A stretch of DNA of 64,000 bases, taken from positions 48,087,385-48,151,384 of the forward strand of contig OZ021727.1 in assembly GCA_963978545.1 (NCBI GenBank), given 5' to 3'. This stretch comes from Linyphia triangularis. Its lineage: Eukaryota; Arthropoda; Arachnida; Araneae; Linyphiidae. Shown here one piece after another: positions 20,237 through 32,869 of this stretch; within the stretch, counting starts at the first letter, position 1; every line of letters begins with the position of its first letter. The notes under the pieces are model-generated. The model ran no database searches and was not told where the DNA came from. It saw nothing but the letters and a program-made list of their open reading frames with translations. A program made the position numbers and the translations under genes.

Positions 20237-22980
20237 TTCTATATCAACTGTTTCATATAATATTGCAAAACACTAAGAATCACTAACAAACACTAATTAT
20301 GACTCTATGAAATGTTATTTAGCGGCTTTTGATTTTCTGCTATTTACTTAGGAAATATGTTCACTATAGACTATGGACAAAAAGTTGCGCCACGGTTTGG
20401 TTGCCGAGATGTGGTCGATGTGAGTCTATTACAATGTTGTCCACTAGAGAGGCAGAGACAGAACTGTTGCCGGCTTGTTGTCGAGGATTGTGGAATGCTA
20501 CAACATTTCATCGACTTTTTTGTCTAACGACACGGGTCTGGCATGTATAATCGAACGGCTCTGTGTTCACTGGCAACAGTTTTTTCCCTCGTGACCGCGG
20601 TAGACCACTCTGTAATCGGCTTCATTACCAAAAAGTTAGTCTTGAATAGTAGTTGGATACGAGCTGTTCGTGTTGTTTTATGACACCTAATTGTATCTCT
20701 TAATATGTAGTCTGCCATTTATATATTATTTCAGTTCGAAATGTGTTCTTGACATCTTGGTTTTTTTTTTTGTTTTGTTTTTTTCTGTATAGTTGACAAA
20801 TAAAATTTATTTGCTGGCTTTTAAATCAAATATGAAAGTATTAAAAAATGCACAATAAGTTAACAGCAAACTCCACTGGTCAATCCCGATGTGGACTGTT
20901 GTAGAGTGGCCGTTGCTACGGATCTTGGTCAATCTCGTTCAGTGCTGGGTAAAATATAACAGAAGTTTTGAAATATTTATGCAGAGTTTTAAAATTTAAA
21001 CATATTTTTATAAAACGGACCAGGGCGTAAAAAATATATTTTATGATTGTAGTGAAATGTTTAATTTTTATTTTTAAAAAATGTGTAATTTGGAACGATG
21101 CTTGAGGTTCGGCATGCATTAGTCGACCTTCCCGAACCCTTGTTCCGATATTGGCCAACATCGCTGCGCTACCAGGGCAATAAGATGATTCTATGAATAA
21201 TCACTATAATCCGTTTTTTTAACGTTTTTATTACTTTGGTACTGTTGTTTTAGTTTCCTTTTCTTTTATAGATTTACATTCACATATAGAGAGCAATATT
21301 CAGTGTCGGATCCAGAGGACAGGTTTAGGGATGGCACTCCATAATTCGAATAAATGTAATATTTGTTTCCAACCTGATAAATAGTCTGTTGAAAATACAA
21401 TCAGGCCCCATTACAAATTATGTAGAAAAAAATAAGTATATTTTATGGATTATTTTCATGAGGATATTTTGAGAAATAAATGTTATATATTTGGTTAAAT
21501 TATCTATGGAAATAATTAATCATACAAATAGTTTAAAAATCACAGTTCACCTCAACCCGGCAACAATTTTGTGTCCAAGTGGATACACTACCTGGTGACA
21601 AGACTTTTTGTCTCCCTTCTGTTGCCATATAGTGAGCCGCCTAGTTAGCGACAATACTGGGTTGCAACTTTTTGTTCATAGTGAACTAAGAGAAATTCTT
21701 AACTAAGAGAAAGAATGCACTTCGGCTGAAAAGTATGATTTTTTAAATAGTTTTGGGTCTCTTAGTATTGTGAAACTTCCTTTCTGGAGAAAAAATCTTT
21801 CATCAAATTTTTGTAACAGCTTTTAGTTGATAATAAAAACATTTGGCTTTACTTTTTTAATTTCAAAAATAATCAGAATTAAATTAAGCATTTAGATGTA
21901 ACATTATGATAGAAAGTTTTTATTGTATGTCTCTTATAGTTGCTTATCAAAAGTAATGCAATCTAATTATAATATGGAATTATAAAATTTGAGTTTTTAA
22001 TTAATATATGGCTGAAAATATTTCATTCAAGTAATGAAATGTAAAAAAAAAAAAAATATCCCTTTTAATTAAGGTTTTTGAAGAAAGACTTCTAATTTTA
22101 TTATTTAGAAATTTTTCTTCATCAAGAAGAATATCAAAAATATATTAAACCTCGTATTTTAAAAAAATACTCCAATTAAGAAGGATCCTAGGCTTAGTCT
22201 CTGCCACATAGACTTATGACTTTATTTTTGGACTACAATATCTGGTAAAGTATTCCTTTAAAACTTATCATTTTTACACCATGTATAATAACAGTAATAC
22301 AAAATCCTTTACGAAATTTTAATGGAAAGTAACTGTAAGTTCTTTATTGCACACTTAAAAAGTTTATAAGCTATCTTGTAAAACCTTTAATAAAATAATA
22401 ATAAAAAAATAAAAACACTAGGTTTTTCTCTACATTTCTTGTTAATGATCTTTTATCACTGTTGTTATACATGGAGTAAAAATCCATATGTTTTAAAGCA
22501 ACACTTTGGAAAATATTGTGGCCAAATAAATAAGCAAATTTATGGAACAAAGACCAAAAATTCCTGTTAAATGAGCATATCTTTCAATTAAAAATATAGT
22601 TTATTACGATATGATAACTAAGTTTGTAACACAAACATTGTTGTACACTTTTTTAAATACTATATTCAAAATATTCAATACACAAAATAAAAATGCTGAA
22701 ACTCTAAAAGAATGTGAATAAATTATATTTTAATACAAAATTTGAAAAATATTTTAAGTTTCAATCAGTCTAGCATGATTAACATAGAATTTTCATGATA
22801 TCTTGTGTAGTTTATTATATATAACGTTAATTTGACAAACGTCAATTTGACAAACGTTAATTTGACAAACGTTAAAGTGACAGAAGGTCTTATAAACTAT
22901 TATCATAAAAATGATATGCAAATAGTCATTACTCTTAAGATCTCGATATAGATCTTTGAATAGTTCTTAAGATATAGAAT
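20237..22980. other. AT-rich intergenic DNA with a degenerate inverted pair
   Basis: No gene was recognised. GTTCACTAT...GGACAAAAAGTTGC at about 20358-20395 is roughly mirrored by GCAACTTTTTGTTCATAGTGAAC at about 21665-21690. TTGCCGGCTTGTTGTCGAGG near 20470 is mirrored by CCTCAACCCGGCAACAA near 21550. This suggests a badly decayed foldback element of about 1.3 kb. Confidence 0.4.
22825..22880. repeat. Tandem repeat, period 15
   Basis: GTTAATTTGACAAAC recurs at 22826, 22841, 22856 and, degenerate, 22871. The word resembles the TTTGACAAAGTT words at 19.2 kb. Confidence 0.85.
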
Positions 22981-23176
22981 GTCTATAAATTAGTTGGGCA
23001 ATGGAGCTCAAATAGATCTGTATAACTTATAATAACTAGGCATAATAAAAAAAAAATTGCATACAGAATGGCATGATCAACATAAATTAGTTGGGGAAAA
23101 AGAATGGTTAATAATTCCTAGTTATTATGAGTTATAGAGATCTATTTGAGATCCATTGTCCAACTAATTTATAGAC
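22981..23176. mobile_element. Palindromic MITE, family M, copy 1
   Basis: Inverted arms of about 65-70 bases: GTCTATAAATTAGTTGGGCA opens at 22981, and its complement TAATTTATAGAC ends at 23176. Inside the right half, near 23091, a further CATAAATTAGTTGGGG occurs in direct orientation, giving three copies of the end motif. The same layout is seen at 36777-36983. Confidence 0.88.
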
Positions 23177-24214
23177 ACCCTGTGTAAATCAACATATTGA
23201 GATTACGATTGATATAAATATAAAATTAAACTTTATTTATATGAGATTCGTAAATACTTTCATAAAAAAACCATATTGGAAATTTTGAAAGTTAAATATA
23301 ATGGAAACAAATAGTATATATTGAAAGGTCATCGGTTGTTTATATGTTACGGATATTGTTGAACTTTTATTTAAATAACGATATCGATATGAAGGAATGG
23401 AACTTTTCTTAGAGGGAAATTCTTTTTTATGGCACAAAAATACTATAAAACATATATTAAAACATTAATGTATCATCTAATGAAGTAATTCTTTTCTAGA
23501 GAAGGATTTTTTCTCATAGAAAAAGGAAAAATTTAAAAACGTAAATGCGAACAAAACTCCTAAAATCTTCGGCAGTTGTTCTCGAATCAACTGATAGTTC
23601 ATCTTTAAAAACAGTCTGTGTTTTAAATACTTGTACTTTAAATACCTGTACTTTAAATTAGAAGGATCAATGTTTAAATATTATTAAATTTATGTATATG
23701 TGGTTAAAAAGCTCAACAAAAATTTTATTACAACAAAAACTAAAGTTATAGATGCATGATTTATATTTATTTACAATCTTACAAATTATTTTGAGCAGAC
23801 ATATTAAGATTTTCTTCCTTCATTTTTCTCAATATTAAATACATAGTCAATATACAACTACCACTTCAAGGTAAAACTGGAGTGTGAGAAATGTAAATAC
23901 AAATTTTTCTAAATACGGATTATCAAGCAGAAAACAGTCCTTTAGCTAGATACAAAAGATAGCGAAACTGGGTAACTGGTGTATACTATCCCTAGGTGTT
24001 TTTATAATTATAAAAAATCAATAACATTGTTATCAATGGAAAGCTCAATTCTTTAACCTCTTTTTTCTTGAAACAGACGATTTGTAGTTACTTACTCATA
24101 TGACAAAATAAGGTTTAATAAATGTCATATATTACAAACGTGTTCTTACATTAAAATAAGAATAGACACAATGACAAAAAAAAAAAACACGTAGAATTAC
24201 ATTAGTTTATATGC
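23177..24214. other. AT-rich intergenic DNA
   Basis: No gene or repeat was recognised. A short direct repeat of CTTGTACTTTAAATAC lies at about 23630-23660. Confidence 0.5.
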
Positions 24215-24560
24215 AATCCGTTTAGAGTGCATGTGAACGGAATAGCATTGCGAGCAACTCTCCATCCCCATCCGCCATTTTATTCCCAACCCAAACCATC
24301 CTCAAAGCGAAGGAATCTTCCCCCAAACAACATCCTATCGATCTCCGTCCTCCCATCCTCTGCTCTCGAACCTCCCGTCTCCATAGCAACGCTATAGATC
24401 GCTCCTCTACACGCCTTGCCACCAAATCACGGACGATAGAAACCTTTTCCCTCCCTTCCCCATCTTGTCGCTAAGCACGCTCCGGTAACGTAATTGGTGG
24501 AGCCCCTGAATCCCCCCCCCCCCAGTCTCCTCCCCCCTTCTCCCGTGCCTTTCCCCAGCA
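24215..24560. promoter_or_regulatory. GC-rich promoter-like island
   Basis: About 340 bases are sharply richer in C, G and CpG than everything around them. Visible motifs are GTCTCCATAGCAAC at about 24379-24392, which fits the RFX X-box consensus (GTHNYYATRRNAAC); CCGCCATTTTATT near 24272, a YY1-like word; and ATTGGT near 24493, an inverted CCAAT box. A 14-base C run lies near 24510. No open frame is convincing on either strand. It could be the promoter and 5' leader of a gene in either direction; a GTAAGT-like donor near 25187 would suit the plus strand, but no coding exon was found. Confidence 0.45.
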
Positions 24561-26641
24561 GAAGTAATTTTTTCCTTTAATTTGCAGTTTCCTTTTATTA
24601 TTTTCTTTTAATTTATGCGAAAACCGAGTTCCCGGCCTATTTTAATGAAGCAGAGAGAGAGACAACACGGGCAGAGATTGGATAAAGGAACAAAAATATT
24701 AATAATAATAATAGTAATAATAATAAACAGTAAAGGAATGGAATGATAGAAATAATAATAATGAGGGACGGAGGGATGCTTTTGTTCATTGCTGAAAAGC
24801 AAAATTTCCGCTACTTAGGTTCTATTTTTTACGGGGGGGAGGGAGGATTTTTGTGTTGTTTGTTTTTTTGGTACATTTCCGGCCCGCAAAATATTTGAAG
24901 TCAATCTGTTTCCGGTGATTTATTATTAAGTTTTTAGCGGGTTTTCTGTTTTGATTGTGTTTTGCGTGGCTTCGTTGTTCCTTTGATGAATCGCTTCAGC
25001 GATATGCTAATATGAAGGTTTTAATGAAATATTGGTAACCGTTGGTTGGGTTTCTTTAATATAGGAAGGAACCTGCTGTATAGTGTGGTATGAGGTTGGT
25101 TGTGATTGATTGTACTTTTATTTAACTATTTTCTATGTTCTGTCGTTACTAGGAACAGTTGTTTGTTTAGAACCTGGTTTGAATGTTGTGGTAAGTCTTG
25201 ACTAAGCGTGAATTTTAACTTTAGAGAAAGCTAAAGAATTTTTTTTTAAAAAAAGGAGTATTTAACAACTGGAATTATTAATATCATAAATGAATTCAAG
25301 GTTGCCAATTATTTAAATACCAATTCAACGAGCACTTTTCAACTTTGAGTTGTTCATATTCATTATGGTTTTGTCAAATTAAATGCGATAAAAATGCTAA
25401 ATAAATGCGATTGTAGTTCCACTTGGTGAGTTTTTAAAAAAAATCATAAAGTAATTATCCAAAAAATGTAAAAATTTCAAATTATACTTTATATGATTTA
25501 AATAAACAAGGTATAGGATAAAAAGCAATTGTTTTTAACTATTTCAAAATCATTTTTACTGGGTAAAAATGTTTTTAAAATAAAGAATATAATTAAAGAG
25601 GAGAAAAAACCCTTGAAAATCTTATATTTTTCTTTTTAAGTCAATAAAACTAAGGTATGAAACTAACAATAAATGAGCATGGACTGTGATATTGAACTCA
25701 GAATATTGAAATCTTTAAAGCAATATTTTCTATCAAAAGTGCTTAGTCAAATTACTTTTCACCTGATCATTCCTATTTAACAATGAAAGGCGGAAATAAT
25801 AATAATAATAACAATTAGTTCATCAACTTTTCTTCCAAAAAAGACACACCAATAACAGATAGAGTTAGCAATCCAACTTTGAAAATAACAAACAAGAAAA
25901 CAGAATCTTCTGATACTTTAGAGTTACCGATTTAACACCATTTTATTTACCACCACGTATTAACAGCATTATAGTGTTAACGGTATCATACCATCATATT
26001 CTATACTTTGTACATAATCACCCAATCGTTATATTTCAACATTACCAATAGTTTACCCAAATATGAAACCTTACATCTTTACAAAACCCATTAATATTTA
26101 TAAGTGCAATCAATATTTTTGGATAATTGGTATTTTATGAAAGGACTACTGACTACTTGGATGTATCTGTAATATACCATCACAGCATATCTATAGCCAT
26201 CAACCACAAATACATATTGGAATTGGTCAAAATTAAAGTGATGTGCTTAGAACCTTCTAGAGATTGTGGTAATTAACAAATCTTCATATTTTTTATTATT
26301 ATTATTATTATTATTATTTTACATGGCTTCTAAAGCCATGGGAAAATAAACTCTAGAAATAAAATTAAAAAAAAAAAAATGTTTGTTTCGTTGTTCAAAT
26401 AATGCTTTAAGAACTAAGGCATATTCAAATTGTAATTGGACTGTTTTCTTTTTAGATTAAAACCATTAATAAACATCCTTCAGTTGTAAAGTTAACATCC
26501 ATGAAAGCGCTTAAAGTGACATTTTCCAACTGGTAGCTAAAACTTTTAATGAGTATTTTTTCTTCAAGTATCATTTTTGAATATATTATTTTAACTTCGA
26601 TTTTGTTTGTGTATTTGTTTATGGTGGTAAAAAAAAGTCTA
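24561..26641. other. AT-rich DNA with AAT/ATT microsatellites
   Basis: No gene was recognised. AAT or ATT runs lie at about 24695-24728, 25795-25812 and 26296-26320. A G run lies near 24831. Confidence 0.5.
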
Positions 26642-26975
26642 TATGCCGTCATCCAATCAAGTTCAAACTCGTCACACAAATCCGTTGCCGATGACAATGT
26701 ATTCTATCAAGTTTTCGCAACTGTTATTAAAGAGATACTTTTACACAAGTTTGTGTTACCGTACGTAAACCATATTTAACAGTGTGCAATTTGGCGAAAA
26801 GTAACGACTGAAACATTAACTTATTAAATTTCATATTAAGTTAAATTTTGTGTGTGGTGGAGGACAAAAACTTCTTATGGCTAATTAAACCACTTGCTAT
26901 CATTCAAGCGATCTGAAACTTGGCAGGTACAGTCGTTATCAGCAACAAGGCATTCTATAAAGTTTTGGGAACAAA
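26642..26975 (+). repeat. Unclassified repeat family S, two diverged units
   Basis: Two related units lie about 245 bases apart. The first (about 26645-26735) has GCCGTCATCCAATCAAGTTC, then GTTGCCGATGACAATG, TATTCTATCAAGTTTT and CAACTGTTATT. The second (about 26886-26975) has TGCTATCATTCAAGCGATCTG, AACTTGGCAGGTA and GGCATTCTATAAAGTTTT. A further copy lies inverted at 50575-50780. No protein is visible. Confidence 0.65.
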
Positions 26976-27649
26976 AAATTTCTTAAATGTACGGAATCAA
27001 TAGTTTCCTTTGTAGTAGTCAAAATGTATGAAAAACTATCACTATCAGAGCTCAAAATTGGTAAAATAAGCAGCAATTGCACATAAAAATTGTATACAAA
27101 TGATTTCTAGGAAAAACTTGGTGTTTCTTATTAGCGTTCCTACATTTACTTGATACATGAACACTAACAGTAATTTTTATTGGTTAATTTTTTTCATTGT
27201 GATAAATAGTATGTACACACAATGTTATTGAGATTTGCTCATTAAAACAGTTTCTAAACTAAAGCCCATAGTGAATGATATAATGATCACGAAATTTCCG
27301 AATTAATTTCCTTTCAATAGAAATAACATTACAGTGGCATTTGAGAATATTCAACATTTGTCAGTCTATAAAAGTACCATTATATCCAGTACATCGAATA
27401 TATTATACCCGCACATAAGCAGATCAAGTATTCTTTATCCAATTATACTAGCCCTAATCTATGTCCATACAATTCGTAATTAGGACAGGTAGCGATTGTA
27501 CATCAATAGTTGTCTTTTATACATAGTTCTGTACATAAGACTTAATTTAATAAAACAAATCAAACATTTTTATAGCAGCCAATCCATGACAGAACTAAAA
27601 ACAAGCTTTAACACAAACATTTACTGCCATTGCAAGCTTTGCAGCAAAA

Positions 27650-28310
27650 ATACACTTATGTGTCAAAGAATGCAAAACCAAATATATGCCACTTTATAAC
27701 TCTGAAGTAAACCTAAATTTCATTGAAATTGAAAATCACAAATTTGATCGTGTTGATGGCTTCCATTGCCTTGGCTCAAATGTAAACTGTTTGAGAAAAC
27801 TATGTACTGAGATAAAGCAACGCATTGTCGCTGCTAATCGTTGTTTTAATAGATGTGCTCACTTATGGTTCAGAAACCTGCTCTATGTCAAAATTATATG
27901 AAAAACAACTCGCTGCTATCTATGCGAGAAAGGTTTAAAGAAAGATTTTGGGCTTAGTGAACATCAATGGCACTATGAGGCACAGATACAATAATGAGTT
28001 GTATAAGTTATTTGTAGAGGAAGATATTATAAACTACATTCAAGTTAACTGCATGAAATTCGCCGGACACCTTTGCATATTAGATCGTTCCTCGTTAACA
28101 TCAAGAATTTTTCATTTTAAGCCAATCGGGACCCAAACAAAAGGAAGACATAAACTTAGATGAACTGCTTCAATAAAGATAAAACAAAAATAAGAGATAC
28201 CAACTGGAAAACTCTTGCTAAAAAGAGGTCAGTGTGGAAGAAAATTCTAAAGAAGGCCTAGTCCAACAAAGGGCTGTCGAATCAATAAAGAAGAAGAATC
28301 CGTGAAAAAC
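27650..28310 (+). pseudogene. 3' remnant of a non-LTR retrotransposon (RTE/Jockey-like LINE)
   Basis: Frame-shifted plus-strand pieces read as the end of a LINE reverse transcriptase. VKECKTKYM at about 27665 is followed by FDRVDGFHCLGSNVN, the FxYLGS region, and EIKQRIVAANRCFNR. A short deletion then leads to VLTYGSETCSMSK near 27855, RKILGLVNINGT near 27940, and VNCMKFAGHLCILDRSSL, the usual W.GH.xR region. Stops and frameshifts occur throughout (for example at about 27933). The tail at about 28285-28300 is AATAAAGAAGAAGAA, like the short-repeat tails of RTE-type elements. Everything upstream of the thumb region is missing, as in 5'-truncated LINEs. Confidence 0.8.
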
Positions 28311-30320
28311 TTGAAAAGAAAAGCGATTTTTTTTCATCATATATCGTAGGTGAAATAATAAGGAACGAACACTCATAAATAATTAATTTTACTGCAAACA
28401 GACCCAAAAATTACCCATAAAAACAAAGTTTTTATTATAAATCTTTTGTATGCATTGCCTAGTTTTATGTGCAATTGAAAACTTATTTAACCAATTTTGA
28501 AGGAAGATCGAGTTTTCATTTTAACAAAAATACTAAGGATATTTTAAGGCAATTTTTTGAAACATTATTTTTTGTGGAAGTTTAATTTTAAAAGTCTCAG
28601 GTTTTACAAATAAGCTAAAAATCTTTATAACCTGAACTTGTGGATAAAATACCAACAGCCAGCACCATCAAGCCTTTTTTTTTTTAATGTCTTTTTATCA
28701 TTTGTGGTTTTGGAATTTTGTATAATTTCAAAATAGCAAATGTAATCCAGTTTAAAAATTCAGGTCACTTAACTAAATTTTTATAGTAGTTTAGTATGTG
28801 ACTTGAGTAACTTTGTGTGACTCAAAAGTTTCTAGAAACATACTTTTATCAGTTATTTCAATGTGGCTTCTTTAGACTTTTTGCTGAGATGTGGAGAAAC
28901 AGCTGAGCACTGTAAACATTGTCAAACGTGTGCTTTCAAATATTTGAACATTTCTTGACTTTCTGTTCAAACACAATTTAATTAATTGTTGGAGACAGGG
29001 AGCGTTAAAGTGCAAGAACTTGTCTCTAACATTCTTAGCAAATATTAGCAGACGTCTCAGACTTGCGGTTAAGTAACACACAGAGACAAATCTCGGGAAA
29101 TAGGAGTTTTTATTAATCATCTTATTACATTTTTTAAATAAAATATTTAAAAGGACGTCTCACGATTTATCTAATTTTATTCATATTTTTAAGCAGAGAT
29201 TGTAAATTAATTGTAAAAGCCATTAAAGATTAATAAAAATCATTTTTAATTAGTTAAGAATACTGTCAATAACAGACAAAGAGTTCTCAGAAAAATGTTT
29301 TATATAACTGTGGAAAACTAATACTGTTAATTCTGCTTAAAAATTATGGTCATTCTTATTTTTAAAAGCATACATTAGATCAATGACATAAATAATTATA
29401 CATAAAAAGTTCATATTAGCGTTTAGATATTCAAAAGTACTTAGTTTATTTGGGAAACCAATTTAATATCTTATTTATGAAAAGCAAATTTTTTAATATT
29501 TGAATTATCCCCAGATATATATGTTAAAAACTCAAATATAAGAAATCAGGTATTTACACAATAGCTTTTAATTTTTTCATTAATAAAGAACTAGATTAAG
29601 CAGTAAGTGAATGAAATGATAAGAAAATGCATTCAAACATATAAAAAAATACAAGCTTTAATTAGTTTTTTATCAATACCATCTACTGGACCATTTTTAA
29701 GTCCTGAAATGAAGGTCTGGAAATAGTTTAAAATAGTTCTAAAGAAAGAATAAGGAAGATGTGTTTTATTTAAAAATCCAAAAAAGGTCCTTCATTAGTA
29801 AAATAAATGAAAAAAACACGTTTATATTGTGATACCTATAATATATTGACATAGATTTTATATGTTTTTTTCCCATTATTGTTTTTCTTTCTGAAAATGC
29901 TTCTAAATGAATACAGATTTGAAATTATATAAGCAGTAAAACTGAATTTCAACGACAAAAAAAAAAAATTTCACTTGCCTGATATTTTTATACTAAGTAT
30001 TATTTTTTAAAATACAACTAAGCTTTTTTTCAAATTCAATGTTCTCAGTCTATAAAACGTACGTTTCATTTTTATCCCTTTTTATAAGCCATTATAGTAG
30101 AAGAAGAAAAAATTCGTGGCACACGCACTCCATCCTCTCTTAACCATGCATAACTATACATTCTCATGCACGTCGAAAGTCATTTGTGTATTTTACCAGT
30201 TACTAACAACATTTCCCTAACAGCTGTTTTAATGTTCCTCTAACTTGTTCTTGTGTGTGAACCTGATTTAAAAAGAAGCTGTATCATTCAATTAGAAAAT
30301 AGTTTAATTAAGGGTCCCTG
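28311..30320. other. AT-rich intergenic DNA
   Basis: No gene, RNA or repeat family was recognised in this stretch. Short open frames such as 28872-29120 (minus) show no recognisable motif. Confidence 0.5.
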
Positions 30321-30498
30321 AGTTGGTTAGTTTTGTACACTCAAATACTTATTCTCGTACTCAATAGCTGATAATCAGGAAGGGAGTTACAGATGAATGT
30401 AGATTCCGAATTACGAAGAACATCCAGGCCTAAATTATAGGAATTCGAAACCAGCACCTTTGATATGTAAAACTAGAGCGTTAGCCCCACAGTCATCA
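30321..30498 (-). mobile_element. tRNA-derived SINE, family B, diverged
   Basis: On the minus strand the order is a tRNA-like head (GGGGCTAACGCTCTAG, degenerate A box; GGTTTCGAATTCC, degenerate B box), then GGCCTGGATGTTCTTCG, TCGGAATCTACATTC, and an end near GTACAAAACTAACCAACT. The order matches 8678-8855. It is more diverged than the family A copies, so it is older. Confidence 0.75.
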
Positions 30499-31770
30499 AA
30501 TAAGTAAAGAGCGACGAAAAACTACTTTAGTCTACATTTTTACAAAATGAAACAGTTAATGTCATCTTGTTAACTATGAGATTATATTTGACGGTATGAA
30601 ATAATTTTCTGTGTAAAACGACAGAAGTCATAGCATTAATAAAGGCATTTATTCATACTTTCTAATAGATTATAAATTTTCAATTGCGTTTTCCTCAAAA
30701 CAGTTTCCCCATGAACTATAGTTTTCCCCTAGATACAGAAAATTATATTTAAGTGAGTATCAGAGCATTTTAAATACGATATAATTTTACGATCATATTT
30801 GTACCATTTTGTACTTTTTATTTTAAATGTAGACAAAAAAAAAAGTGAAAACTTCTCTTCATTTATATAAAAAATTGTGTGGTAATGAAAGATATTAAAA
30901 TGTGTTTATTTTAATTAAAAATAATCTCTTAACATTAAATATGAATGCACTTTGCGATACCTATTTAGAAAAAACACATTTTCAATATAATACAATATTA
31001 CTCTAATACAGTGAAGTCTAAAATGGAAATACATACAGCTTTAAATCCATTATTTAAATGGGAAAACCAAAAGCACTTTCGAGTGCCAGTTTAATTTAAA
31101 TTTTCATCCATACGACAGTCCCGATTTTCAAAACTACCAAACGCTGTCTCTTCATAAGGCTGCTTTCACTTTGCGGTGATAAATGTCTTGTCGCCCTGCA
31201 AGCATCTTTACGAGCATCCGAATAACCACCGCAGGGTTCCAACAGCAACAGCCATTACACGGGACAAGATTTATGGATATTTTAAAACAGATTGGTGCTG
31301 CACGTGATGCAAAATTCAAATAGTTAATACATGCTGCTGAGTTTGAAGACGTGAGCAGAAGAATCTACGGGTTGTATTTTTTTAGATAAAAATAGGGGAT
31401 AACCTAAGAGCTCCTATCAGTTTCACTCGTGCGAAGATTTATTTAGTGGTGAATTTCCTTGTGGTAGTTCTTTTCAGTTCAATTTATTTCATTTATGGGA
31501 GTGATAATACATTTTTTTTTATATGTACAGGATCTTTCAGAGAGGACTTCCTAACTTTGAAATGACATAACTTCTGAGACAGAATCAAGATGGAATGTTG
31601 GACAGACAGGTATGGAATTTCGAATACACAGGTTTGAAAAATTACTTACAATATTGAAATGTTACGATAAATTGTTGTAAGAACTAAATATAACAAAAAT
31701 GTATTATTTCCCGTATAGAAAAAGCTCGATAATCCTTTTACTGGATAGAACAGCTCAAGCTGTCATTTTT
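30499..31770. other. AT-rich intergenic DNA
   Basis: No gene was recognised. A GC-richer patch at about 31130-31310 (GCTGCTTTCACTTTGCGG, then CACGTGATGC) has no identifiable coding or repeat content. Confidence 0.45.
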
Positions 31771-32100
31771 TACTTTCAATTTCCCATATGTATATATAGG
31801 GTAATGCAAGTATAGCATTCGGTCATGTTTTTCAATGATTGCTAAAAAACGTCTCGAACGATTTTCTTTAAAATCGCTGTGGTAATGCCTCTTAAGGTGT
31901 TCTAAACATCCACATCTCCGAAATTCCTTTAAAATTGCTTTAATGGCTTAAATATTTGAAAAACGAATGAACACAGAGCTCTCTTTCTTTGAGCATACCT
32001 CATCAACGATCGTTTTTTCTTATCTACTCAGATTCACTTACAATAAAGGATAATATAAGGATTATCGAAAAGTATATCGCCAAATTCCCATTTTGGCAAA

Positions 32101-32145
<45 letters not shown>

Positions 32146-32289
32146 CATACAAGGATTATCGTAAAAAATATCACCAAACTGGCTATTTTTTTCTAAATGA
32201 ATGATAAAAATATAAAAATGGAAAATGACACAAATTGACATGAGTATTGTAGTGCAATTGAAAGTTATGAGAAGTTTCACATCCCCTGT
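31771..32289 (+). repeat. Repeat family R, copy 2 (internal deletion, 39-base T run)
   Basis: It keeps the 5' end TACTTTCAATTTCCCATATG and TATAGCATTCGG, then jumps to GATTGCTAAAAAACG, so the part with the TG microsatellite is deleted. It continues through GAGCATACCTCATCAACG and AAGGATAATATAAGGATTATCG. A T run fills 32103-32141. It ends with GAGAAGTTTCACATCCCCTG. Confidence 0.8.
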
Positions 32290-32869
32290 TAAAAATGCAG
32301 TGGTTTTGCAAGACACACAGACAGGTTTTCAGTACCCCATAGTTACCAGTTTTGTTTTTTGACAAATCCATCCATATGAAATTATGCCTCATAGGTAAAC
32401 TATACACAGCTGTCATCAAATTTACTTACATAAATCAATTTGCAAACCGGCGTATTTAAAATTACATCTATCCAATTGCAGTTTATTAAACATTCTACTT
32501 TTCTCTTCTTTCTGTCTATTACTGTTTCTCAGTTACGTCATTTGAAAAATAGGGGTCCTTTCTAAAAAAAAAAACCTGTATGGTGTACCTTTAATATACC
32601 TAAATTAAAAATGTTGATATCTCTGAGTATGTCAGTATAAAAAAGGAAATATGTCAACTTTAACAGTAGTAGAATTTGGCATTTAAACAATTTTTGTGTG
32701 AAGTATTCATCTTATGAAATTACCAGTGCTTTGAGAAAATTATAGTCGTAAAATATAGCTATATCAAGAAACGCGGGATGGAGAATTCCTCTAAAACCAC
32801 TAAAAATATATCACGCCAAATAAAATAAAAAAGAGTATCAAATTACATGTCAAATTGACGAAAAGCTAA
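32290..32869. other. AT-rich intergenic DNA
   Basis: No gene or repeat family was recognised. Confidence 0.5.

Noticed and set aside
20329..20550. 73-codon plus frame with several Cys and a GC-richer composition
   Set aside because: It has no recognisable motif and overlaps one arm of a degenerate inverted pair; it is probably transposon debris.
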